DNA from: Paralithodes platypus
Taxonomy: Eukaryota; Arthropoda; Malacostraca; Decapoda; Lithodidae
NCBI GenBank assembly: GCA_032716605.1
Contig: CM064580.1
Location: 33,058,728-33,122,727 of the forward strand
Direction of reading: 5' to 3'
Length of the DNA: 64,000 bases
The notes under the pieces are model-generated. The model was not told the origin of the DNA. It made no database searches and saw only the letters and a list, made by a program, of their open reading frames with translations. Both the position numbers and the translations under genes were made by a program. Below, in pieces: positions 54,965-64,000 of the stretch (position 1 is the first letter of the stretch; every line of letters starts with the position of its first letter).

Positions 54965-55462
54965 AGGGGAGGTGTGGTGGAGTGGTCATGCCACTGGATT
55001 GGTAATCCAATGGACCCGGGTTCAAATCCCGATATGTCAATGGGAAGATATTATTGGGATTGAATTTGTGCTGTACCTAGTATCAGTGCATCACCACAAA
55101 GCCCACCGAAACACCAAAAAATACCTTCATTGTTCCATGATTAAATAACACTATATGAATATTCCCATTTTTAAAATATGCTACAGGGGGACAATTCCTA
55201 GTGAGTTCACTGCTAAATAGGTGGCGTTCTGAGAGTGAGAGTCTGAGTCTGGAGGATGAGACGGTGAAGCACTTGAACGAAGCAACCAGCCGCTTCAGAG
55301 ATGGAGCTGCTTCGAGCCATGATGGATGCTTCACATGTCTCACTCCCCAGACTGGAACAAGACCTCACGGGCTTCACCGTGTTGAGCGGTGGAATGTACA
55401 GGCTCTCAGCCTATGCCCGAGAGGGAGTAGTTGGAATATAGAAAAAAAGAACAAAAAATGGA
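54965..55462 (+). mobile_element. tRNA-derived SINE (family A), copy 2, full length
   Basis: A-box TGGTGGAGTGG and B-box-like GGTTCAAATCC in the head, then the same body and TTGGAATATAGAAAAAAAG tail as 27570-28062. Confidence 0.85.
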
Positions 55463-55767
55463 GATAAATTTAGCACTTTAATTTGTTGTGGTACTTCCTA
55501 AGCTGAACATATTCGTTACAGATTAACTCTATCAGTATTCGAGGACGCATTTCTTCCTTTTATTCTGGCTATCAGTAGATTATTATATGCAGTTTAGGAA
55601 AGAATGCTAAGGTCAGATGGTTCATTGATATACAGTATAATTTACTCCTTTGATTCTAAGAGGTCCTTTTAAAGTTGAGTAAAATCATTCATTGGTAGCC
55701 TCAATAATGTAGAAAAGTGCGACCTAATACTGAAAGGGTTAACCAGAAACAAAAACGACATCACCCA
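55463..55767. other. No gene seen
   Basis: No supported feature. Confidence 0.5.
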
Positions 55768-56150
55768 AGAGTCGCGGCGGTTGAGTGGATAACACGCCAT
55801 GTGTGAATCTGCTTAACACGCTCACGTGTGAATCTGCTTGACCTGGGTTCGATCTAAGGAGTTGCTGGAACTCCAGTTAAATTTGCCTGACTTCCCTCAC
55901 TGTTTCTATTTGTGCTATACATATACAAAGAGTAATCCATCGAACTGTCACAAACACCTCCTCCTCCTATTAATTTTACTACACTTAACAAGCATACCAC
56001 ACTTCTTTCCAACACCCCTAAATTATCTATAATGTGCCTTAATTTTGGCTCTAATACTCTTTCAACATAGGGGGGATGGGTCACTCGTTACAGACAGCTT
56101 TACCTTTTATCTCCTTCATGCACATACAAAAAAAACAACAACAACACATG
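55768..56150 (+). mobile_element. tRNA-derived SINE (family C) with LINE-like tail
   Basis: The head GTCGCGGCGGTTGAGTGG...CTTGACCTGGGTTCGATC has an internal duplication of GTGTGAATCTGCTTAAC/GAC. The 3' part (TTTTGGCTCTAATACTCTTTC, CACTCGTTACAGACAG, TTTATCTCC) resembles the 3' untranslated end of the Jockey-like LINE at 34748-34805 and 35412-35500. The element ends in A-rich (AAC)n. Confidence 0.65.
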
Positions 56151-56790
56151 AACAATAACACGCACAACACTTCAACAGCTTCCTCTCTCTCCAACACCCC
56201 ATCTCGCTTCTCAACACTCTTGGAAAAGTAGATACGAGGTCTCGTTGTAAAGGCTTATCCATCAATACCTTTACCTAGCCTGACCTGACCGTATTACTAA
56301 AGATTTTAACCCCTTTAGCACGATTATGCCTTTTTGTTCTTTTGTTCTGGCAATAATTGAGTGGTTTTATTCAGTATAGGAAGAACATGGGAATCAAGAG
56401 TGTTAATTGCGATATATTTTACCCCTAGATTATCTCTAAGCTGCATAAAATCGTCTAGTGATAACCAGAATGTAATTTAATTGACATCACCCGTACGTAA
56501 GATTTTATATATGCCAAACGGTAACAGCGCATTATGTGAGCCAGTGTCAGTGTAAAGGGATGGTGCCAGGTGCCAGGTGGTTGGGGATCCTCACCCTTCA
56601 ATACACAGACAATGGACTACTGGCCTCATTTTGTACGATTAATAGTCTTCTGAATATATTCATTTGACACTGTATCTAAACCAAATAAGATAGTACAGGA
56701 CTATTTGACATCCCAATTTCTTCAGATTATGACTTCAGACTATATAAGTGGCAACAATTGAAATGGCTACATGGTTGGTGAGTGTATAGT
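56151..56790. other. No gene seen
   Basis: A short tandem GGTGCCAGGT duplication lies near 56562-56580; nothing else supported. Confidence 0.5.
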
Positions 56791-56799
56791 TGCCCACAT

Positions 56800-57066
56800 A
56801 AGTACACTCGGATACCATAGTCTCTACCCCACTCATAACAATTCGTGGACCCCCTATGTTTTTCTTTATGCAATTATAACTATCTGGATTGATTTTTGGA
56901 TGAAAATTGCCTATCAATAAATACGGTAGGTATAGTTTTGAAGTTGATGTATAGACAATATTATTCATAACTTCGTTTCCAGAGATAAACTTCCATAATT
57001 AGAAATATAAGAAGTCCACCATAATGTGTCAGTGAGCTAGAGACTATGGTATCCGAGTATACCTAC
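56800..57066. repeat. Inverted repeat with 210-bp spacer
   Basis: ACTCGGATACCATAGTCTCT (about 56806) is repeated inverted as AGAGACTATGGTATCCGAGT (about 57035). Possibly a small inverted-repeat element. Confidence 0.6.
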
Positions 57067-57069
57067 TTA

Positions 57070-58034
57070 TTATTTTAAGTATGAAAGTAAAATACATTGG
57101 TTAAATTAGGAGTGCAGTATGTTTTGCATGAGTTGATTCATATAATTAATTACATAAACCAAATTGTTTTTGTGATTCAATAATTGTATTATTTTCAGGG
57201 TGTGTACAAATATATTTAGGCAGCTGTACCCTAAGCTTTATAAACCGATATTATCAGCGAATTATTGGTATGCCAATATATTATTATTATTATTAATCAA
57301 ATTTGGTTGTAAATAATGAAAGCCCAATTACTTAAAGATCCTAAATTGTGATATTCTGGATGCCAAGCACTGGGTAAGAAGCTAATTCTCCCATTCTTGT
57401 GTTCAGCAGGTGAAGAAATATCGGCTCTTTAAAAACAAATTTGAATTGTTTGCATACAAACTCTGTAAGTTACGATATATGAGACTTTTGTCTGAATCGT
57501 GTGATTGATGGCTTGAAACGAGGCACGTATGTAGCGATATAAAATCTTAAATTGGATTCCTTAGAGCTATCCAAAATGCTTTCAAATTAGTTTCTTGGAT
57601 TGCCTCGATAAACAACAGAAGTGTTGGGGTAACCTCGGTGAACACCTATTCTTCGTTACAAGCCATCAATCACAACTCAGAAATTATGTCTGCAACTGGG
57701 AGCAAGCCCGTTGATAAGTGATGTGATCTCTGTTTTGTAAAGAGTGGAGGGTTTGTAGTGAGGGCGGTGGGTCACAAACAGTCAACAAGATAGATGCTTC
57801 CCTCCCACAATAAGCCTAGATTGAGGGCCACTGTATGCTCCTCCCAGCTAAGAGGGGAGGAGGCTTCATACTCTGCCTTAGTCTGACAACACCTACCCCA
57901 TTGTACTATCGTGTCACGGTGATTATTACCTCCCATGAAAGGAAATTATGTGGACTAGGCTCACTATTTTTCTTGTTGTTGGACCGATTACCGAAACGTT
58001 GTCAGGCAGAAATAAACAAGGACCTATAATAATA

Positions 58035-58068
<34 letters not shown>

Positions 58069-58900
58069 GCTACTATTTTTTGTTCTACTACTATACCACT
58101 CAGGCTGTGCATCCCCCCTTATGGACCCTAAACAAGGACAGAACAGTCATCAATGCACACGACTTGGTAGTCGTACAGCTGCTTTCTATTCCGGGATTTG
58201 TACTCAGACTGATCATCGTGGAATATTTATTTTTATTTTTGTTTTATTTTTATTTAATACAGTACATTCATTATATTTTACAAACATCAGATATTACTAT
58301 ATTTCTACTATTCTACTATATTACTACTCTATACCATGCAACTTTAATTCAGTCGCCTCCTTATGCGACCCTCTGCCACCGCTGCCTCGTAGTCCACGTC
58401 TACCACCGTCGCTTGTTGGGGTGCAGACAGTCTTGTTCCCCGCAGGCATAGTAGTGCAGATCTGAGTAATGAGAACGATAGGCGGCACCTCATCCAGGCT
58501 ACAACTTGGCTCCTGGGCTGTTGCTTATTCTCTGCGATGCTCTCTGCTAGCCTTGAATAGAAGCATTGGGCCCTGGGTCCCATCCCTCGAGATGTGATGT
58601 GGTGAAGATTAGTGGGGTAAAGCTGCCTTGTTCGATATTTAGGATCCCTTCCCCATATGCCCTGACCTTCTCTTGTTTTTTTGTTTTTTTTTGTGAGCTT
58701 TTGCGATTTTCTTTATGTAGATAATCCATTTAGATTGATGTTCCGATCAAATCAGCTATATATTAATATAACAATATGTATTTGTCTTATGTGCATGAAG
58801 GAGACACAAGGCAAAGCTGCCTGTACTGTCTGATGCCGTAATGGGGTACGAAATGTAAGAGATCTTGACTATTCTGGAGCTGGGCGCTCTTCTCGCCTCA
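57070..58900. other. No gene seen; (TAC)n microsatellite
   Basis: (TAC)n lies at about 58036-58072. ORFs of 114-167 codons crossing 57948-58465 are low-complexity and Tyr/Phe-rich because of the microsatellite and AT-rich flank; not called. Confidence 0.5.
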
Positions 58901-58901
58901 T

Positions 58902-59020
58902 AACAGAGACAGTATACCGTAGATAGGACTTCCTATGCCTCCCATTAAAATGTTTGTTTTGCCTCAGATAGCGGTGTCTGGCATTGTCTTTAGACTGCAA
59001 TCAACTCCATCTATCGTGGT
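58902..59020 (+). repeat. Dispersed repeat R3, copy 2
   Basis: Matches 46358-46475 (CCTATGCCTCCCATTAAAAT, GCGGTGTCTGGCAT, GCAATCAACTCCATCTA). Confidence 0.75.
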
Positions 59021-59164
59021 ACTTGTACTAATATTTTTGAACAAATTCTAGGGGGTTTCTCTTCATACTTCACACAGCTACAATTTTCATGATCGTTTAG
59101 GCTAAGCAGCACTGACATAAGTATAGTGACTAGTCACTTTACTAATGACATCAGACTCGCCACT

Positions 59165-59305
59165 GTTATATTCTATATTTATTAATTTCACTCCAACACC
59201 AAACATCTGATGAAATTAATGAAAGCAAACATGTGATCCACCGGGATTCGAACCTGGGTTCCCACATACAGATTTTAAACACTCTAACCATTACACCATC
59301 AATAT
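59165..59305 (-). mobile_element. tRNA-derived SINE (family B), copy 3
   Basis: The reverse complement has a TGGTGTAATGG A-box and a B-box in GGTTCGAATCCCGG, with the tail TTTCATTAATTTCATC, like the pair at 39.3-39.8 kb but more diverged. Confidence 0.72.
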
Positions 59306-59494
59306 ATAACATAACAAAAGATAGCACCGGTGTTTTTCCTAATGAAAATATTTACAAACTTCCTTATTAAAATAGCTCTATCAAGTATATTGCCTTGATA
59401 TGTTGTACGGTCTATCCGATATGACATATCATTTTGACGATCTAGGGTTAATATGATGATTGTCAAGCGTGTCTCATGTCGGTTGTATGCACTT

Positions 59495-59545
59495 AAATAT
59501 GGGATTCGAACCCTGGCTGGGGCATGACACAATTTTTTTTTTTTT
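59495..59545 (+). mobile_element. tRNA-derived SINE (family D), fragment
   Basis: GGGATTCGAACCCTGGCTGG..CATGACAC followed by a T-run. It matches the 3' half of the head at 59733-59815. Confidence 0.6.
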
Positions 59546-59732
59546 AGGGCTCTACTTGTTTATTCAGTGAGGCCTTCAATGTGCCCCAGATTACAAGTAT
59601 TCTTCTCTAGTATTTATATGCTAGTGTATGTGTGAGAGGTTTTTGTGTGTATGGTATCTAACTACGTGATCACGAGTCGGAGCAGGTGGTGGTGGATGGG
59701 ATATAAATCCCAAATTAAGCCACTACTTTTAA

Positions 59733-59815
59733 GCTCCTCGATGGTCTAGTGGTTTAGGTGCTGGAGTGCTGCAAAACTGGCCTGGATTCGAACCCTGGCC
59801 GGGTCATGACACAAA
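59733..59815 (+). mobile_element. tRNA-derived SINE (family D), head
   Basis: A-box TGGTCTAGTGG and B-box-like GGATTCGAACCC, then CTGGCCGGGTCATGACAC. The tRNA fold is incomplete, so it is read as a SINE head. Confidence 0.65.
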
Positions 59816-60340
59816 ATATTAATTTACAAATAGTAATTTTGTATTAATTAATGCCAGTCAAATGACTTCGACCAATATTAAAATCAAGAGAAATGTGTAT
59901 CTATTCTAAGGATTGTCGAAGTAAAATGCAAAAACATATTATCGAACTGACAATAGGTATGTACTGTATATTAGAGATCAATGTAATGACATATTCATAT
60001 TAAGCTGCCAATAACATTATATTTAAATTCCACAGGGTTCATGTTGGTTCATATCAGAGTACTGTGATAAAACTATATTCTTTACCTAATCAACCCCATA
60101 TTATATCAACATTACGGGTTAGTAATAACCAAAACTTGGGTGATTATCTTTAAACTTGACCATTTTAGTTATTATGTATTTGGTTATAGAATAATGAACA
60201 AGGTAAGATAATTATAATGCATTTCCTCACCTTTAGTAATGAAACAAACCACAGTGATTCAATTAATATATTTTCCGTATAATATTCTGTAGTAGGATTA
60301 TATAAATCACGATTCATACCCTAAAGAGTTGTGAGCATAC
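59816..60340. other. No gene seen, AT-rich
   Basis: No supported feature. Confidence 0.5.
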
Positions 60341-60344
60341 ATTT

Positions 60345-60372
60345 AAGAACATAAGAACATAAGAACATAAGA
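60345..60372 (-). repeat. CR1-type octamer 3' tail
   Basis: Three-plus copies of AAGAACAT on the plus strand (CTTATGTT class on the element strand). Short octamer repeats end many CR1 elements in place of poly-A. Confidence 0.85.
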
Positions 60373-60570
60373 AAATGGGAGTCTGCAGAAAGCCGATTGG
60401 CCTAAGCAAGGCAGATCCCTGTCCCACACAACCCCAAATCAATTACAAAGCCCAATTATAGGCTCAACACTCTAATACCCTGAGGATCATCTTACCAAAA
60501 CGGTTAGAGATTAACGCAGGATTATGGGGGTCTGCAGAGCGCTGATTGGCCCAACCCGGCTGATCCCCCT

Positions 60571-63500
60571 TCACACCCAACCCTTCTCGTCCATATGCTT
60601 ATCCAATTTTATCTTAAAGCTCCCTACAGTTTTAGATCCCACTATAGCACTTGGTAGTCCATTCCACCCATCTACAACTCTGTTACCAAACCAATATTTG
60701 CCTATATCTTTTCTGAAACGAAATTTATCTAATTTGAAACCATTGGTACGAGTTCTTTCGCTATCACTGAGCTTTAGTACATTTGTCATGTCCCCTTTGT
60801 TAATCCCACTAACCCACTTGAACACCTCTATCATATCCCCTCTAATTCTGCGTCTCTCTAACGAATGTAAACCTAATTTCTTCAACCTTTCTTCATACGG
60901 AAGATTTCTAATATTATGGATCATTTTTGTCATTCTACGCTGTACTCTCTCCAATGAATCTATGTCCATTCTGTAATAAGGACACCAAAATTGGACAGCA
61001 TAATCCATATGGGGTCTCACTAATGACAAGTAAAGTTTTAAGATAACATCAGCAGTTCTGTTACTCACACTCCTAGAGATGAACCCGATAATCCTGTTTG
61101 CCTTATTACGAACGCCTATACACTGTTTTCTAGGCTTCAAATCATTGCTAACAAACACACCTAGATCTTTCTCGCAGTCTGAATTTTCTAATTCTAAATT
61201 AGCTAGTTTATATTTAACATTTGTTTGCATCTTCCCTATCTTTAATACCTTGCATTTGTCAATGTTAAACTTCATCTGCCAATTTACTGACCATTCATGT
61301 AAGGTATCTAGATCCCTTTGGAGGCACTCTATATCGCTATCTGAATCAATTGATCTCCCCATTTTAGTATCGTCTGCGAATTTACTTATCCTACTAGTTA
61401 TACCTAAATCTAGGTCATTTATGTATATAAGAAACAACAGGGGACCTAATACCGATCCCTGGGGGACACCACTTTTGACTGCTCCCCACTCTGACTGGTA
61501 CCATTTATGCTGACTCTCTGTTTCCTACCAATTAGCCATGACCTAATCCATCCCAACAACGCCCCACCTATTCCATGTGCCTCAACCTTTCTCATCAATC
61601 TCTCATGAGGGACTCTGTCGAAAGCTTTACTGAAATCTAAATATATAATCGTATGCCTTGTCATTATCTACTGCTTCATATACCTCTGAGAAAAAACTAA
61701 GCAAATTAGTAAGGCAAGAACGTCCCTGTGTGAATCCATGCTGAGAAGAATTGATTAAGTTAAATGTTTCTAAGTGGTTTCTCATTTTCCTAGCAATAAT
61801 TGACTCTAGTAGCTTTCCTATGATTGAAGTGAGACTAATGGGACGGTAATTGGATGCTATTGATTTATCACCTTTTTGAAAATCGGAACTACATTTGCAA
61901 GCTTCCAAGCTTCTGGAACTATACCTGTTTCTAATGAATTGTTAAAAAGAAATGTTAATGGGTAACTTAACTCATCTCTGCATTCTTTTAATACTCTGGC
62001 ATATACCTCATCGGGACCAGGCGATTTCTGAGGTTTCAGTCTGTCAATTTCCTTAAGCACATCATTTCTACTTATAGTAACCGTACTTAACCTATTTTCT
62101 ATACTATCTCTACATACCTTACGGACTTCTGGAATCTGTGCCAAATTTTCATTAGTGAAAACGGATAGAAACTGACTATTTAATGTACTGCACATTTCTA
62201 AATCATTTTCTGTCATTTCTCCTATCGAAGTTTTAAGGGGGCCTATTTTATCTCTAACTTTAGATTTATATAGCTGGTAAAAAGCCTTAGGGTTATTTTT
62301 TGAGTCATTGGCTATCCTGATTTCATAATTTCTTTTGTCTGTCCTTATACATTTTTTAACCTCTCTTGATAGATTCTGATAGTAAGCAAGTAGGTGAATT
62401 TCGCCTTTCTTTATTTTTCGATATATTCCTCTCTTTTTTCCTAGAAGGTCTAATAGTCTATTATTCATCCATTTGGGTTGGTTCTGTGTTGATCTAAATT
62501 TTCTTTTGGGGATATATTTATTTTGCGCATTGTGGAGTGAAGAAATAAAATTATTATATGTAGCTGTCAAATTATCCTGAGTTAAGACAGGTATCTGAGA
62601 GAGAGTATGTTCATTAGCGCACCTGGGTCCACTTAATAGTTTAACCATAGGATCGACTCTTAAGGCTCGTCTTAATCCACCATAATTGGCTTTTCTGAAA
62701 TCTGGGATAAGTGTCGTATTTTCTTTAGCCTTTCCTGTCCATTGTATGTTAAAATAAATTGATTTATGATCACTATTTCCTAGTTGGTCTCCTATCTCTA
62801 CATTATTTATCATTTGTTCATTATTACTGAGAACTAAATCGAGGATATTATTACCTCTAGTAGGCGAGTCTATGAATTGAAATAAAAAAACTATCCTGTA
62901 CCGCCTCAATAAACTCTTTTGAATCTGAGTCGCCGATTTGATGCTGCCAATCAATATTCGGAAAATTAAAATCCCCTATAATACACACATTGCTAAACCT
63001 TGATGCTATTTTCACTTCCTGCCATAAAGCTGTACCTTCGTTTCTACTCATATTTGGTGGTCTATAAATAACTCCAATAATTATGGTCTCACTACCTTCG
63101 CTAACCTCAACCCAAACACTTTCGTTATCAGTATTTAGTCTAATACCTGATTTAATACAGCTTTTTAAAGAACTCCTGACAAACACTGCTATTCCGCCGC
63201 CCCTCCTACTTGTTCGGTCGCGTTTAAACAAACTATATCCTGGTATATGGAATTCTGCTAAAAAATGTCTTGATTCTGTATTAATCCATGTTTCAGTCAG
63301 TGCTATAATGTCTATATTTTCGTTGCTAACAAGTGCTCTAAGTTCATCCATTTTGTTACATAAACTCCTACAGTTTTTTATAATATAATCGCAATGAATT
63401 TATTTTACTGGTATCGGATTTACCTTTATTTCTAACTGAATTCCCATCTTCTGTTACACCTTTAATATTTCTACTAGCAGTACAATTAAAATCCTGTGAC

Positions 63501-63571
63501 TGATATTTTCTATTCCTATCTGATGTACCAGTACGGCAATTTACCCTATCTAGACAATTATTCTTACTCAT
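60571..63571 (-). pseudogene. CR1-like ORF2: endonuclease and reverse transcriptase, frame-broken
   Basis: The ATG at 63571 lies 17 bases after the ORF1 stop. The endonuclease segment (63351-62857) has ALTETW, GGGIAVFVR and GDFNFPNIDW; its end motif SDHKSIYF is in the next frame. RT segments: SPGPDEVYARVLK (about 62010), NYRPISLTS, HGFTQGRS, YLDFSKAFDRV (about 61640), SGVPQGSV (about 61470), FADDTK (about 61365-61380), then the C-terminal DSLERVQRRMTKMI and LGLHSLERRRIRGDMIEVFK blocks typical of CR1/L2. About 1,000 codons in all, normal for the group. Frame changes occur near 63365, 62887, 61875, 61640 and 61490; those at 62887 and 61875 are in A/T runs. The enzyme would nick target DNA and prime reverse transcription. 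Catalytic motifs are intact, but the reading frame is not. Confidence 0.88.
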
Positions 63572-63588
63572 ATTCTCAGGCTTTATTT

Positions 63589-64000
63589 TCAGCGAAACCC
63601 CGCGACAATCCTATCTATTGACCTAGCTAAATTTGCCACCCCTAGCCGAGAAAGATGAACCCCGTCCTGTGCGTACAACTGATTTTTACCATAGAAACGG
63701 GTCCTGTTATCAAGGAATGGTATTGCATTTGCATTACAGTATTTTTCCAGCCGACAATTGATACCAATTGCCCTAGATGACCATTCCTTGCTGACCCCTC
63801 TCCGTGGCAAGATACTGTGTACTACAGGTATGCCTCCCTTCCTCCTAACTTTATCTAACACCTCCCTGTACTTCCGTCCTACCTTTACCAACATCATTGC
63901 TCCCTGTACTGAGACAGATAATGGGGCTATCTCCAATATCTTTCATGATGTAATCAATGTCCTCTAACACCTTCCCAACCCCGGCACCAGGCAGACAGAC
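63589..64000 (-). pseudogene. CR1-like ORF1, SGNH/GDSL-esterase-like C-terminal part
   Basis: On the minus strand a frame near 63960-63880 contains STGSNDV (block III G-x-N-D). After a frame change near 63880 the frame to 63589 reads EVLDKVRRKGGIPVVHS, NCRLEKYCN and DGVHLSRLGVANLA (block V D-x-x-H, followed by the usual G..LA). This is the esterase domain found in ORF1 of many CR1 elements. The N-terminal part with the GDS nucleophile lies outside the window. Confidence 0.75.

Larger units (their letters stand above)
60345..64000 (-). mobile_element. CR1-like LINE, 3' 3.65 kb, runs off the window
   Basis: Minus strand. ORF1 3' part (esterase-like) lies at 64000-63589, ORF2 at 63571-60571, then a 3' untranslated region and a terminal octamer repeat (CTTATGTT)n at 60345-60372. 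The order, the esterase-type ORF1, the ORF2 C-terminal motif series and the octameric tail fit the CR1/L2 group. Frames are broken several times, but sequence between the breaks is well preserved. The 3' untranslated region has a diverged duplication (GCCAATCAGCGCTCTGCAG / GCCAATCGGCTTTCTGCAG). Confidence 0.9.

Noticed and set aside
57948..58465. Tyr/Phe-rich ORFs of 114-167 codons
   Set aside because: They are driven by the (TAC)n microsatellite and AT-rich flank, with overlapping frames and no motif.

Overview
This window is repeat-dominated nuclear DNA from a eukaryote, most likely an arthropod and plausibly a decapod crustacean. That placement is inferred from scattered TTAGG-type telomere-like runs, abundant tRNA-derived SINEs, CR1-like and Jockey-like LINEs, Ty3/Gypsy-like LTR elements and dense microsatellites. 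No intact host gene is evident. The only host-gene-like sequence is an intronless, frame-broken Y-box (cold-shock domain) copy at 51.2-52.0 kb. There are no operons, rRNAs or convincing true tRNA genes.

Layout. 1-13.76 kb is a 64-bp satellite array split by a Gypsy-like LTR retrotransposon (1447-9283, minus strand). The element has near-identical 1.8-kb LTRs, a primer-binding site, a polypurine tract and one long gag-pol ORF. That ORF lacks a reverse transcriptase and carries RNase H after the integrase. 13.77-19.2 kb holds palindromic foldback repeats, a piggyBac-like MITE with TTAA ends, and dispersed repeats. 19.4-23.9 kb is a decayed Jockey-like LINE on the minus strand. It is interrupted twice: by a PIF/Harbinger-like element (TTA target duplication) in its RT, and by an element with 8-bp target duplications in its endonuclease. 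27.5-28.8 kb has a long tRNA-derived SINE and a LINE ORF1-like fragment. 29.5-35.5 kb is a plus-strand Jockey-like RT interrupted by a solo LTR, which is itself interrupted by a solo LTR of the family seen at 1.4-9.3 kb.

36.4-37.5 kb and 41.4-43.1 kb are non-coding elements with terminal inverted repeats. 39-45 kb is a cluster of diverged, hairpin-rich repeats joined to TTAGG-like runs. 47.2-48.0 kb is a second copy of the 8-bp-TSD element. 49-50.2 kb and 54.9-56.2 kb hold SINEs. 53.1-54.2 kb is a large foldback element. 60.3-64.0 kb is a CR1-like LINE on the minus strand, with esterase-type ORF1 and endonuclease-RT ORF2 broken by several frameshifts.

The main result is a readable order of nested insertions, several resolved to exact target-site duplications. 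The most unusual single object is the Gypsy-like element with permuted pol order inside the 64-bp satellite. Family names rest on motif recognition by eye. No alignment or database search was run.
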